From positions 14,322,001 to 14,386,000 of the forward strand of contig JAYESD010000001.1 in NCBI GenBank assembly GCA_036927565.1: 64,000 bases of DNA. The letters run 5' to 3'. Position numbers and translations under genes: made by a program. The DNA is from Tuctoria greenei (taxonomy: Eukaryota; Streptophyta; Magnoliopsida; Poales; Poaceae). Positions within the stretch are counted from its first letter, which is position 1; every line of letters begins with the position of its first letter. Below, piece by piece: positions 33,521 to 44,968 of the stretch. The notes under the pieces are model-generated. The model searched no databases, was not told the DNA's origin, and saw only the letters and a program-made list of their open reading frames with translations.

Positions 33521-34289
33521 GGCGTGCACGGCCCATCTTTCACATCTCTCGACCCCCTGCGTTGTCACACCTTCCAAGAGCCTAGAAAACACCTCTCCCC
33601 ATGAAATCCAACGCAAGAAATATCAATCCCTTGAGGATACACTTTGGATCATTGGAGAGACACGGTTTTTCATTCATTGAGCTCTTGGTTTGATTCCCTA
33701 ACACACTCCTGTGGTTTTCATTGTGATATTAAGAGTGTGTTCTTGGTGGTGTACATCTTGTAATCTTGACGAGCCCTCAACTTGTAAGAAGGCCCCTTGA
33801 ATTTGGTTATTTGCCCTTTGTGATTAGTGAAGAGGATTGGCCTCCGTGGCAATCTGACGAGGGTAGGGTTGGAGAAGACCTGGTCCTTTTGTGGACTCCT
33901 CAATGTGGATGTAGGTTGCCTCTGTGGGAACCGAAACACGGGATAAAGTGCTTGTGTTCTTACTTTGCTCATATTGTTCTTACACTTCATACCTATCTAA
34001 GGTTTCAATCAGTCTTGTTCAATTTATGTTGAAACATTGAATATTAGATTAACTTGGGGTACATCCTAGTTCATAGTAGTGTAACACTTCAATTACAAGT
34101 ATATTTCCACTGCATACATCCTAGGATCAAGATAATCGATCAAATTTGATCAATCTAGTCGATACACACCGGACTAGTCCGCACTCAATCGGACTAGTCC
34201 GATATCTCGAGATTTGATCAATTTGTTAAGTGTTGCAGGATATGACTAAAAAGCAAAAGGCCTATTCACCCCCCTCTAGGCCACATTCA

Positions 34290-34418
34290 CTTAGTAGGAA
34301 GGCAGGTCTAGAGCTGCGGGACACGTGGTAGCTTCTAGGTACTTCCCCATTTGGGAGGTGGAACCCGACGTCTTGTCTTCCTTGTATGTCAGGATACCCG
34401 GTGTACAGGGTATCGACA
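34290..34418 (-). mobile_element. Tat-type gypsy LTR, right piece
   Basis: After the duplicated CTTAG the sequence resumes the G-box repeat of the left piece (GGTCTAGAGCTGCGG, then CACGTGG near 34322). It runs to TATCGACA at 34418, the outer LTR end in element orientation (TGTCGATACCCTGTACACC on minus). Confidence 0.65.
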
Positions 34419-36816
34419 GGGTTGTTGAAGCCGCTAATGACCACGAAGCCGAAGTAAAAGCCAACTTAGAACTCCCATTAGTATTTATACATAGCTTCGT
34501 ACTTTTGTTTCACCATGATGCTTTATGTACCCTCATTTAGATAAATTTGTATTAGTTTCATGCATGGACTATTCAGACTTGTAAGCCTTTTGGCTAAATA
34601 AGTTTATAATAAGTTTTGAGTCTTGCCATCTGATAAGACAATTTTCTTTGTCCTTGCTTGATGAAGATGCATAAAATTTCTATCATCTAACTAAGTGTTT
34701 CGTAAAGCACATGAGAGTACTACATCATTAGATCATATTTCGAGGGGGGGGGAATTGATTAGTGCATTTCTTAATCGATTCCTCTCCACTTAGTTTAACT
34801 AAACATTAGCGAATGCATAAACAAAATTCAGCATATGTTCTCTAAGACTAAGATCAGATCATGAAGGGAGAACTACAGTCGACATACCCGTATTGAATTA
34901 GAAATAAGTGATGTTCTTCAACTTAGTCAATTAGCTCATGAGTTGAGCCTTAAAACCTCAATTCAAATGCTACATCAAAAATTAAATAGTTGGTGCCTAA
35001 TAAGGACAAGGCATAAACCCTCATTAATATTTTATATGAGGTCATCATTAAGTTGATTAGCTCAAACATTAGAAAGTAGCCATCTTATTGGCAATTCAGT
35101 AAGTTGGCATTGTTTCTACCGTCTTGACCAACACTAAGTTTAATGGAAGCAATATATGCTAAAATCAGGGGAAGTAAGGTAATCTGAGATGACGATTATG
35201 AGAAGAAGCGGCCGCATGCACTCACTTTCATGATTCAAGAATCGTTCATCGCGATATCTGTTGTTGTTAAGACAACACCGTTGTCTCAACACCTTTTGTT
35301 ACTTCTTCATCGGCATATATAGTAAGACTTATGTCTCACAGAAGCAACTCCATTTAACTTATTATTAGTTGCCGCTAAAGATAAAGAGCAACAATCGACT
35401 CGTTTAGTAAATAATATGTCAATAAATGGATCTCGTGATAAGGTCCATATTCAAATGAAGGTTGATCTTGCCTCATTTGAAATAAGCTAATAAAGTTTGT
35501 ACTTAGTCGATATTCCTAAAAGAGCCAAAACAGTAGACCATAATGGGTCCACATGATTAAGCGTGACTCCGAGGGGAAAAGTCTTTTTCATTAAGGACAC
35601 ATTGAATACATTAATTTGTTCTCATAATGTCTCAACTATCGATTCATTAAGAACCGATTGGATATTAGTAACAGATTATAACTTAGTATTACATCGTACT
35701 GATGTAATAATGACTTTCTTAAATGAGATCTATAGAAGAACGTCTATATGACACAACTGTAAGGTATTGTCATTAAGCATCAAGAACATAGAGATACAAT
35801 AGTTCATTTTATTCATGGACTAAATAAGACCTTGTTGGCAATTAGTATCTCAAGTTCAATAAGTCAATTAGTAAGTTTGGGTTATCAGAAACAAGGAGGA
35901 TAATTTATCTTTTCACTAAGTTTCATACCTTGTAAATGATATATTACTCTCTAGTAATGATGTCGATTTTCTATTTAGTATTCGTCCTCCAATTTTGACG
36001 TTAATGGGCATTAAGCTCATAAGGCATACTTGAGTTGTGCTTGAAAAGTATGATGTGTATGCAAATAAATAGTCTGCTAAAAAAAGTCAATGTTAATTAG
36101 TATTAGAACCAATTAGAGAATGTTCGAACAAAATACGGTTCCAAAGACTTCTACTGTTAGAAGTCTTTAAGTTGCTCAAACAATTAGTCACCTTGATATA
36201 GACTAAGTAACTGGGTTATTTTGGCAAAAGTTAGTCCAATCCAAGTTTTTGGAATGGAGATAAAAGTTAATTTGAAGTTATGCAATTAACTAAGACCTCA
36301 TGATAAGATTAGTAATACTATAAGCCATGGATAACTAAGACTAAGTTTCTGCGAGATGTGTAGTAAAATCCTCATTATCAAAATAACACTCGCAGTGGGA
36401 GCTTTATTGAGGAACTAGCTCCAAATCTAAAATCACTGCATCATGAATGATGTATACTAAATTAGTGATGAGGCCACTGAGCATACACCATATGAAAATC
36501 CGGGCTAAGTGTGGTCGACAACATAGAACCAACTAAGATCATGTACTTCTGAGGCAACAAGTCAAATGTGTCGCCAAACACATTGACGTCAGTTGTGTGT
36601 TGCAAAAGCAGTAAATCTAGGAACATACTAAGCATTGATAACCGATCAATCAGATTCATGCGAATCCTCGAGGTACCGCATATAAAAAGACTTCCACCAA
36701 ATGTGTTCTGTGAACACATAACGCACATGAGCTTAAAGAAGAACCTATGATCTTCTGGATATTTAGGGGCCAAACTCAGTTTTAGGATATGTTTTTAAGT
36801 GTGAGGTGTAATGTGG
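34419..36816. other. AT-rich sequence with no recognisable gene
   Basis: 2.4 kb between two retrotransposon clusters. Reading frames are short; the longest (minus strand, 36462-36773) has no motif I recognise. A run of nine or more G at 34743-34752 followed by AATTGATTAGTGC resembles a purine tract with an LTR start, but I could not find a matching second copy. Words of the type TTAGT/ACTAA recur often. It is probably an old decayed element or intergenic DNA. Confidence 0.4.
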
Positions 36817-39800
36817 TGTAATACCCAAATTTTTCGAAAGAAAAAAATGTAAAATGAATTTTAAAAGATCTATAAATTAATTTCTTTTGGAATAAAAGTC
36901 ATATAAGGCAAGTGCATCATATTTGAGTGCATGTGTGAAATTTTTGAAATTTAAACTCGTTCGAAATTTGTTTTGAAATTCAAATCTGTAAATATAAGAA
37001 AAACAAAAGAGAAAAGAAAAAGAAAAGAAAAAAAAAGAAAACACTCACCTGGTCCTAATCTCCCTCCTTGGACCAACTTCCCCCTCCTCACTACGTCGGC
37101 CCGCCCGCGCCTCCCCTTTCCCCTCTCTCTGCCACACGGGACCCACCCGTCAGGCTTCTTCTCCATCGAGCCTCCACGCCCACGAACGGCTGCCGCGTCC
37201 CCCACTTCTCCAGCCATGAATTCGGTCGTTTCCACCACTCAATCCATCGAGTAAATGGCTCCCATAAAGTTCTCGTCCGTTTCCATCTATCTCCCCTACA
37301 AATACTCACCCACGCACCCCTCATTTCTCTCCCCCATGCTCAAACCCTAGCCGCCACCATCGCCGGGTATGTCGCATTTGTTCCTGTCGTTTTGGTCGTC
37401 TTTCCCCCATTCCATTGATCCTAACATGTTCTACGTATTTCTAGGTGGCCGTCGGGCAACTTGATTTGGAGGTTTGGCCGCTGTGTCGCTGGTACACCGA
37501 GCGCCGCCAAGCTTCGTCATCTGCTGCCATCGCGCGCCCACCCCCATCCGATTTCTTCATCGTTCGACCATCGGGGTGAGCTCTACTCATCCTCCTCTAC
37601 GTTTTACACCAAACCCTAGCTAGAATGAAAGACCGTAGCGCATTTTGGCAATTTTCCGGCGAGTTCCGGCCATGGCGCTGCTGCCCCTGTCTGCGCCGGC
37701 CGCCATGCGCCACCTTTGAGCCGGCCAGGGTGACGTGCCCTCACCCTGGCGCTTGGATCCAAAACCAACGGCCCGAACTAGATCAAGCAAGAACCTCTTC
37801 AAATAATAAAATCTGAAACCTTCATTTAAAATCCTACGATTGCAGTTAGATCCGGCCATTCCCATTCCTCCTTTTCCACATAACCCCCTGTACAATTTAA
37901 ACAATTTACAGATTGGTCCAAATATCTATAGTTTTAACCCTAGACTTTCTGGAAATTAGGAAATAACAGTGAAATACAGTAAAAACTGCCAGAAAGCCCC
38001 TGTAATTTTGGAAAATAGCAAATTAAATACTAGAAAATTTTAAAATAAGCCCTGGACTTTATTAAAATGATTTTCAGCCTCTGGATTAATTCTATATTTA
38101 CATAAAAGCCCCTGAAAATATAAAAAATTCCTAGTTTCCATAGAATATTATAAAAAACAGCCGTGGAAATATTTTTAATTAATATCTAGTTTTGAATTAT
38201 TCTTAATAATTTAATTAAATTGTTGAATTATGTATAAAATACTTTTTAAGTGTAGAAATAATATACACATAGAAATAAATATTAAAAATGGTGTAAAAAT
38301 TGTAAAATGCATATTTTATGTTGGGAATCTATTTTAAACATATTTTTGAAGGAGCAAACTTTCTAGGAAATAATAATAGGTTTCTAATAAACATAAAAAT
38401 TTTATAAAATTGCTAAAAATATGTTTTATCCCAATTGACTCATTTAACTTCAAATTCTGAAACACATAATTTATGCCTATGATTTAAATTAACCATAAAA
38501 TCACAAATGCGTAGGATTTTGTGTTTATTTTATTGTATTGTATGCATTTTGTGATTGTTCTTATTGTATGTTACTATTTTTGTTGTGCACCATCGCATCT
38601 AGAGACGGGGCCGAAATCGACCTTCAATCTTCGAGGGCACCAGTTTCCCGTCGACCATCAAACTCACTTTGGAGGCAAGTTCCTTGACCATCTTGCACCC
38701 TTTTTGTTAAGTTTTAGTTAGATGCATGCTAAAGTAAAATGTGTATCCTATGCTATGTTTCCCTAGTTTTTCCCAATAATTCCTTGTCGCTTGGTTTGGG
38801 TGTTTTTACTATTAATTAGTTTACGCTTAGCCATGCTTAATTGAAATATGATCTACTTATCTACAAGTTATATTTGATGTATTATGATTCATGAATTGAT
38901 GGCAATAATGGAATTAGCGGTTAGGAATCTGATAGGGGGTTTTGTATGGATTGGTGCATGCGTGCACAATACCTTGGTTTGAGGCTTGACACCTATCGGA
39001 TTCTAAGGACCGGTTTATAGAGGAAGTTTCTAAGCCTTTTGGTATCACCACAGAATTGTATATGGGAAACTTGGTTTAGTAATTTGGTCTCTCCCGATGT
39101 AGCATAGGTAATTGAACATGCGGGAAATGGGTTCAGAATTTTGCCTTGGGATCCGCATGGCTCAAGAGGGGGCTTCTCCTCGTGGAGGGAAAATAGACTC
39201 CAGGTGCCGGAGCGGTGAAACCTTAGAGTACCCATTGCAAGTCGGGAGAACCATCAAAACACCTCGTAGTGATCTCCTGGCCGCACACCTTCAGAAGCGT
39301 GTAAGGTGATTAGCTACCACAGGCATCAGGGAGGATTACCTTAGTCCACCTGGCAACAGGGGATGAAATCACAAACTGTGGGTAAAGGATAAACACTCTA
39401 GAGAGTCTTGTCAAACTGTCTAGACAGCCGTGCTCACGGACACGAGCGGCTTGGAACCAATTTCATAATTAGCACATGGTTACATAATGGATGGTTTGGG
39501 TTTGGTCTTACCTGGTTATTTTAGGATGTTGGTTGGGATTTCACCTAGATATAGTTGCTTAACAACATTAAGAGTACGTTGTAACTGCTATAGTGCTTTA
39601 CCTATTACTTGCCTTCCTTGTTGTGAACCACATGTCATAACTTCCCGACTTGCGAGTACCGTTGGTACTCAAACTTGTTAGTTGTATATCCCCCCTCCTA
39701 GTCTACGAAGACAAAGAGGTGGAGAACCAAGACTTCTACGGAGACCTCGATGAGATGTTCTAGGGTTGCGCTCCCTCGTGCAATGCCTGTGCTTGGAGCC

Positions 39801-39990
39801 CTTTTACTTGTTTTTCCGCTGCTTGTGTAATTTTCTTTTAGACCTGGAAGGTCATTTATGTAATAAGGTGATGTACTCGAACATGGCATTATTAATGGTA
39901 TTTCACTTTCGTATACACATGTATGAATTGAACTGATCATGTCATACATGTGGAAATCATCTGGTTGTCTTCTTTTTACCAGGTGTGACA
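36817..39990 (+). mobile_element. TR-GAG element 5' LTR (3174 bp)
   Basis: It is complete and uninterrupted. A purine-rich AAAAGAAAAGG stretch lies near 37000-37040, followed by a pyrimidine-rich segment and a weak TATA-like CTACAAATAC near 37297. The region 37900-38500 is very AT-rich. Short frames inside it (for example 36973-37254) are compositional and unlikely to be genes. It contains none of the GGACTAGTCC arrays seen in the other Tekay-type LTR. Confidence 0.88.
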
Positions 39991-39993
39991 AAG

Positions 39994-40006
39994 TGGTATC
40001 AGAGCC
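39994..40006 (+). other. Primer-binding site (initiator Met tRNA) of the TR-GAG element
   Basis: TGGTATCAGAGCC lies three bases after the LTR end at 39990. Confidence 0.9.
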
Positions 40007-40038
40007 GTGTTGCCCGTAGGACGCGAGCCTAGATAGAA

Positions 40039-40551
40039 ATGGACACATTAAGGACTTCGCTATTTTCAAAAAAATCTTTTACAAAATTTCTTTGTATATT
40101 CTACCTTGTTTTGTTAACTTACTCTGTTTGTCTTCACTATTTTGATTTTCTAACACTCTTCTCCTCGACTATAGATGATCAAACTCACCTGACCGCCACG
40201 TGGATTCAGCTTGTCTCTTGTGCTCCAGCCCATGTTCCGAGATCCCCATTGTACGATTCAAGAAATTTGCTGACGTACTACTCTACTGGAGATGTCACCG
40301 AAGGAATGAATCATCTTCTTAGGGTGATGCTACTTACTGTCGGATACGACGCCCACAAGCTCTACATTTGCTATCATACTACCAAGGTTCATTATGTCAA
40401 TCATGAAGAATGGATGAGTGAGCTCCTAATCTATTACAATGGACAGCTACTCAAGAATCACTTTGCTCCAGCTTCGAGAGCCACTCAAGAGGATGCAGAG
40501 AAGGATGCAACATGGGTAGCTATCACTAGTCAATGCTACATCAACCGTTAG
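40039..40551 (+). CDS. Uncharacterised 170-residue ORF between PBS and gag of the TR-GAG element
   Basis: It is an open frame from ATG 40039 to TAG 40549, starting MDTLRTSLFSKK. An N-terminal hydrophobic segment (about residues 14-38, FTKFLCIFYLVLLTYSVCL) could be a signal anchor or membrane span. The rest is soluble-looking, with TYYSTGDVTEGMNHLLRVM and YHTTKVHYVNHEEWMSELL. I do not recognise the family. The start lies in the same leader segment (GATAGAAATGGACAC) that the Tekay-type element has near 5023. A 54-residue coiled-coil frame follows in the same reading frame at 40651, so both may be pieces of one older protein. Confidence 0.45.
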   Translation: MDTLRTSLFSKKSFTKFLCIFYLVLLTYSVCLHYFDFLTLFSSTIDDQTHLTATWIQLVSCAPAHVPRSPLYDSRNLLTYYSTGDVTEGMNHLLRVMLLTVGYDAHKLYICYHTTKVHYVNHEEWMSELLIYYNGQLLKNHFAPASRATQEDAEKDATWVAITSQCYINR

Positions 40552-40650
40552 AGACTCCAAGACACCACCCACTCATACACGCCTCAACATCCAATCAGCA
40601 TTAATAACTTCACTTGTGCACCACTACAACCATAGTTCACAAACTGACAA

Positions 40651-40815
40651 ATGGGAAGGAGCATCAACGATGGAGTTCATCTTAGCGACCGCCTCGAGCG
40701 CTGCCAGCGGGAGCTTCAAGACATGCGCGCTCTCGTGAAGTATCAGAAGGCTATTATCCAAGAGTATCAAATGATCATTGATGAGGACCCCCAAGGGATA
40801 TACTTCAGACATTGA
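40651..40815 (+). CDS. Small 54-residue coiled-coil ORF before gag of the TR-GAG element
   Basis: ATG 40651 to TGA 40815. After a short lead, residues 11-44 form a heptad-like segment (LSDRLERCQRELQDM...YQKAIIQEYQMIID). It is in the same frame as 40039-40551 and separated from it by three stop codons (40549, 40633 and one at about 40645). Family unknown; it may be the tail of a formerly longer protein. Confidence 0.35.
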   Translation: MGRSINDGVHLSDRLERCQRELQDMRALVKYQKAIIQEYQMIIDEDPQGIYFRH

Positions 40816-41144
40816 GACCTGGGCGTACAAAGAGGATCTAAAGAAGAGAGAGTTAACTCACCCTACACCACACAACTTAGGAATAGCTACTTTACCCAAT
40901 AATGTAATAAGACGAGTAGAGACGTGTTATGATCCTAATTTGTGTTGTTTTGGTTTCTGACTATTTGCTTGTTTGTGGGTGTGATGTGTGTTGTGTAATG
41001 CTTTGGCACCTTGTACACAACCTCATCTCTTATTGAACAAAATAATATTTTCATAAACTTATTCTCCTTGATGCATATAGTGGGAAATCGTATAGAATAG
41101 TTACTCTCTTGCCTTCTTGTTCTAAAACAACATCCCAACATCAG

Positions 41145-42437
41145 ATGGCAGGCAGAGGAAGAGGGCGTGGTCGTGGTGTGCCCCTTAACAATAATGAGGA
41201 CGACGGGATTCTGATACCACAGTGGCAGTGGCGAAGCTAGAGGGAAATAGACCCTGGTGCCACAACACAAATACATATAGTTTTTTATAGGATATTAAAG
41301 TTAATACATGCTATTTAACATGTAAAACAGTTTTTGACCCTGGTGCCGGTGCACCAGGGTAGATGAACGTGGCTTCGCCACTGCACAGTGGAACGGAAGG
41401 GGTGCCCGTGGAGCACCAGCAGTGAATCAAATGCAACAAATGATGATGATGCAAATGCAAATGAGCAAAATCTGACGCAGATCGTAAACAACATGCAGCA
41501 AGCCCAACAAGCACCTCAACAACAACCTCAGCCTCAACCACAACAAGCACCGAGACCAAGATCTTGTCTGAGAGATTTCATGAACACTCAACCTCCAGTC
41601 TTTTCAAATGCTGTAGAGCCTATGGATGCTGACGACTGGTTAAAGATAATTGAAAATAAGCTAGGAATAGTTCAATATGAAGGAAGAGAAAGAGTACTTC
41701 TTGCATCTCATCAGCTCTCTGGACCAGCAGCTGACTGGTGGACTGCCTATACGGCTGCACGGGAAAACCCAGAGAACATAACTTGACAAGAGTTTGTGCA
41801 CAACTTTCGGAACCATCATGTGCCTGAAGGCGAAATTCAAGCAAAGCTTCAAGAGTTCCTCGCACTAAAGCAAGGGAATATGAATGTGCCAGAGTATTTG
41901 AATAAGTTTACACAATTATCCCGCTATGCTCCTAGAGATGTAGATACCGATGCAAAGAAGCAGTTTTGTTTTAAAGAGGGGTTGGATAAGGAGATATAAT
42001 TTATGATGCCCTCTAACGACTATACTAACTTTCAACATCTTGTGGATAAGGCTTTCCCCGTGGAAAGGAAGAAGAGGGAATGTGATGGAGAAGATCACAA
42101 GCGAAAGATGGTGATGGGGCAATCCTTTGTCAGCAACAACCGCCCTCACTTTAATCTACAACAGATGGCACACATGAGTTGTCCTGGCAACTCCACTTCA
42201 CCAGTGTCATATACCCAACAAGGTCAGCAGATGCAACACCAACGTTCTTCTCATCCAATAGGGCAGCAACCACAACATAATAAGCAGCTAGACAATAAAA
42301 CTCGCGGTACAAACATGACTGGGCAATGTTACAACTGCGGTGAGAGAGACCACTACTCCTTCAGTTGCCCAAAGAAGCAGTCAACACATAATCCATCGCG
42401 TATCCAGGTCAATAAAATGTCATTGGAGGATGTTTAG
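41145..42437 (+). pseudogene. gag of the TR-GAG element (MITE-interrupted, stops present)
   Basis: ATG 41145 opens MAGRGRGRGRGVPLNNNEDD. A hAT MITE then interrupts at 41226-41383, and the frame continues as a Gln/Met-rich stretch and the gag core: QPPVFSNAVEPMDADDWLKII, ASHQLSGPAADWW, EGEIQAKLQEF and VPEYLNKFTQLSRYAPRDVD. The complete CCHC knuckle is CYNCGERDHYSFSC near 42328. Stops at 41785 and 41997 replace expected coding residues (the latter after LDKEI). Core blocks are close to the gag at 5242. No pol follows; after 42437 about 290 bases lead to the purine tract. Confidence 0.85.
41226..41383. mobile_element. hAT-type MITE (158 bp) inside gag
   Basis: Terminal inverted repeats are CAGTGGCGAAGC and GCTTCGCCACTG. 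A perfect 8-bp duplication CACAGTGG flanks it (41218-41225 and 41384-41391). Termini and 8-bp duplication are diagnostic for hAT. A shorter inner inverted repeat (GACCCTGGTGCC / CACCAGGGT) lies near each end. Confidence 0.92.
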
Positions 42438-42723
42438 GGCACATCTGAAGCAGTGAATGGTATGTCTCGTGATGATTCTCACTCTACTACAATATTACAT
42501 GATAGCAACGAAAGTTTACCCTAATGTAAGTCAAAGCATAAGTGGGGTAGCCTACCGGTTAAAGCTACCTTGAGACAATATAAGGAGGAAGATGATTCAC
42601 ATGTGCAAGATGCAACGAAAATACCCTCGAAGGAAGAAGCGAAGTGGAAAAGACACAGATGACCTCAATGCTCAGTCTCCGATCTGTTTCTATAGTATGT
42701 GTGAATCTCGAGAGCGAGATTCC

Positions 42724-42741
42724 TTTTAAGGGGGGTAGAAT
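42724..42741 (+). other. Polypurine tract of the TR-GAG element
   Basis: TTTTAAGGGGGGTAGAAT precedes the 3' LTR at 42742. It is preceded by TCTCGAGAGCGAGATTCC, close to the TCTCGAGGGCGAGATTCA before the Tekay-type tract at 9779. The end of pol coding sequence has thus left a trace although pol itself is gone. Confidence 0.85.
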
Positions 42742-44968
42742 TGTAACACCCAAATTTTTCGAAAGAAAAAAATGTAAAATGAATTTTAAAAGAGCTATAA
42801 ATTAATTTCTTTTGGAATAAAAGTCATATAAGGCAAGTGCATCATATTTTAGTGCATGTGTGAAAATTTTGAAATTTAAACTCGTTAGAAATTTGTTTTG
42901 AAATTCAATTCAGTAAATATAAGAGAAACAAAAGAGAAAAGAAAAGGAAAAGAAAAAAAAGAAAATAAACACTCACCTGGGCCCAATCTCCCTCCCTGGC
43001 CCAACTTCCCCCTCCTCACTGCATCAGCCTGCCCGCGCCTCCCCTTTCCCCTCTCTCTGCCGCATGAGACCCACCCGTCAGGCTTCTTCTCCACCGAGCC
43101 TCCACGCCCACGAACGGTCACCGCGTCCACCACTTCTCTGGCCATGAATGCGGTAGTTTCCACCACTCAATCCATTGATAAATGGCTCCCATAAAGTTCT
43201 CGTCCGTTTCCATCTATCTCCCCTACAAATACTCACACACACACACCCCTCATTTCTCTCCCCCGTGCTCAAACCTTAGCCGCCATCGTCGTTGATTATG
43301 TCGCATTTGTTCCCGTCATTTCGGTCGTCTTTCCCCCATTCCATTGATCCTAACATGTTCCACATATTCCTAGGTGGCCACTGGGCAACTTGATTTGGAG
43401 GTTTGGCCGCTGTGTCGCTGGTACACCGAGCGCCGCCAAGCTTCGTCGTCTGTTGTCGTCGCGCGCACGCCACCATCCGATTTCTTCATCGTTCGACCAC
43501 CGGGGTGCACCAAACCCTAGCTAGAATGGAAGACCGTAGCGCGTTTTGGCGATTTTCCGGCGAGTTCCGGCCATGGCGCCACCGCCCCTGTCTGCGCTAG
43601 CCACCGTGCGCCGCCTCTGAGCTGGCCAGGGTGACGTAACCTCACCCTGGCGCTTGGATCCAAAACCAACGACCCAAACTAGATCAAGCAAGAACCTCTT
43701 CAAATAATAAAATTTGGACCCTTCATTTAAAATCCTACGGTTGCATTTAGATCCGGACATTCCCATTCGTCCTTCCACATGACCCCTTGTGCAATTTAAA
43801 CTATTTATAGATTGGTCCAAATATTTATAGTTTTAGCCCTAGACTTTCTGGAAATTAGGAAATAAGAGTGAAATAGAGTAAAAACTGCCAGAAAGCCCCT
43901 GTAATTTTGGAAAATAGCAAATTAAATACTGGAAAATTTTAAAATAACCCCTAGACTTTATTAAAATGATTTTTAGCCTCTGGATTAATTTTGTATTTAC
44001 AGAAAAGCCCCTGAAAATATCAAAAAATCCTAGTTTCCATAAAATATTATAAAAAACAGCCCTGGAAATATTTTTAATTAATATCTAGTTCTGAATTATT
44101 CTTAATAATTTAATTAAATTGCTGAATTATGTATAAAATACTTTTTAAGTGTAGAAATTAATATACACATAGAAATAAATATTAAAAATGGTGTAAAAAT
44201 TGTAAAATGCATATTTTATGTTGGGGATCTATTTTAAACATATTTTTGAAAGAGAAAACTTTCTAGAAAATAATAATAGGTTTCTAATAAACATAAAAAT
44301 TGTATAAAATTGCGAAAAATATCTTTTATCCCAATTGACTCATTTAACTTCAAATTCTCAAATACATAATTTATGCCTATGATTTAAATTAACCATAAAA
44401 TCACAAATGCGTAGGATTTTGTGTTTATTTTATTGTATTGTATGCATTTTGTGATTGTTCTTATTGTATGTTACTATTTTTGTTGTGCACCATCGCATCT
44501 AGAGACGGGGCCCAAATCAACCTTCAATCTTCGAGGGCACCAATTTCCCGTCGACCACCAAACTCACCTTGGAGGCAAGTTCCTTGACCATCTTGCACCC
44601 TTTTTGTTAAGTTTTAGTTAGATGCATGCTAAAGTAAAATGTTTATCCTATGCTATGTTTCCCTAGTTTTTCCCAATAATTCCTTGTCGCTTGGTTTGGG
44701 TGTTTTTACTATTAATTAGTTTATCCTTAGCCATTCTTAGTTGAAATATGATCTACTTATCTACAAGTTATTATTTGATGTATTATGATTCATGAATTGA
44801 TGGCAATAATGGAATTAGCGGTTAGGAATCGGATAGGGGTTTTGTATGGGTTGGTGCATGCGTGCACAATACCTTGGTTTGGGGCTTGACACCTATTAGA
44901 TTCTAAGGACCGGTTTATGGAGGAAGTTGCTAAGCCTTTTAGTATCACCACAGAATTGTATATGGGAC
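42742..44968 (+). mobile_element. TR-GAG element 3' LTR, left part
   Basis: It aligns with 36817-39064 of the 5' LTR and stops at TATGGGAC where the Tat element begins. The uninterrupted target is visible at 39060 (TATGGGAAACTTGG). Confidence 0.9.

Larger units (their letters stand above)
1074..34289 (+). mobile_element. Sirevirus (Ty1/copia, SIRE/Maximus lineage) retrotransposon, full length with two nested insertions
   Basis: LTRs begin TGAAAGTGC and end CCACATTCA. The body has a Met-tRNA PBS (14351), gag, copia-order PR-IN-RT-RNase H, an extra ORF after pol and a purine tract at 32728. Removing the nested Tekay-type element (2167-13891) and Athila-type element (15138-24845) leaves about 11.7 kb. 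Flanking bases are ATTAG (1069-1073) and CTTAG (34290-34294), an almost perfect 5-bp target duplication. The post-pol ORF, long gag with coiled-coil tail, and palindrome-rich LTRs fit Sireviruses. Stops in gag, pol and the 3' ORF make it non-autonomous now. Confidence 0.88.
32742..34289 (+). mobile_element. Sirevirus 3' LTR (1548 bp, uninterrupted)
   Basis: TGAAAGTGCATCTAGG...CCACATTCA. It gives the intact arrangement against which the broken 5' LTR can be read, including the empty gypsy site GAGGATTGGCCTCC near 33832. It has lost at least two motif units present in the 5' LTR (after AACCTAAAT near 33429 and after CACACCGGAC near 33468) and keeps one that the 5' LTR lacks (near 33169). Confidence 0.92.

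Noticed and set aside
36973..37418. Pro/Arg-rich frames in the TR-GAG LTRs (also at 42898-43194)
   Set aside because: They lie in both LTRs in a pyrimidine-rich promoter region, differ between the copies by frame-breaking changes, and have no known domain.
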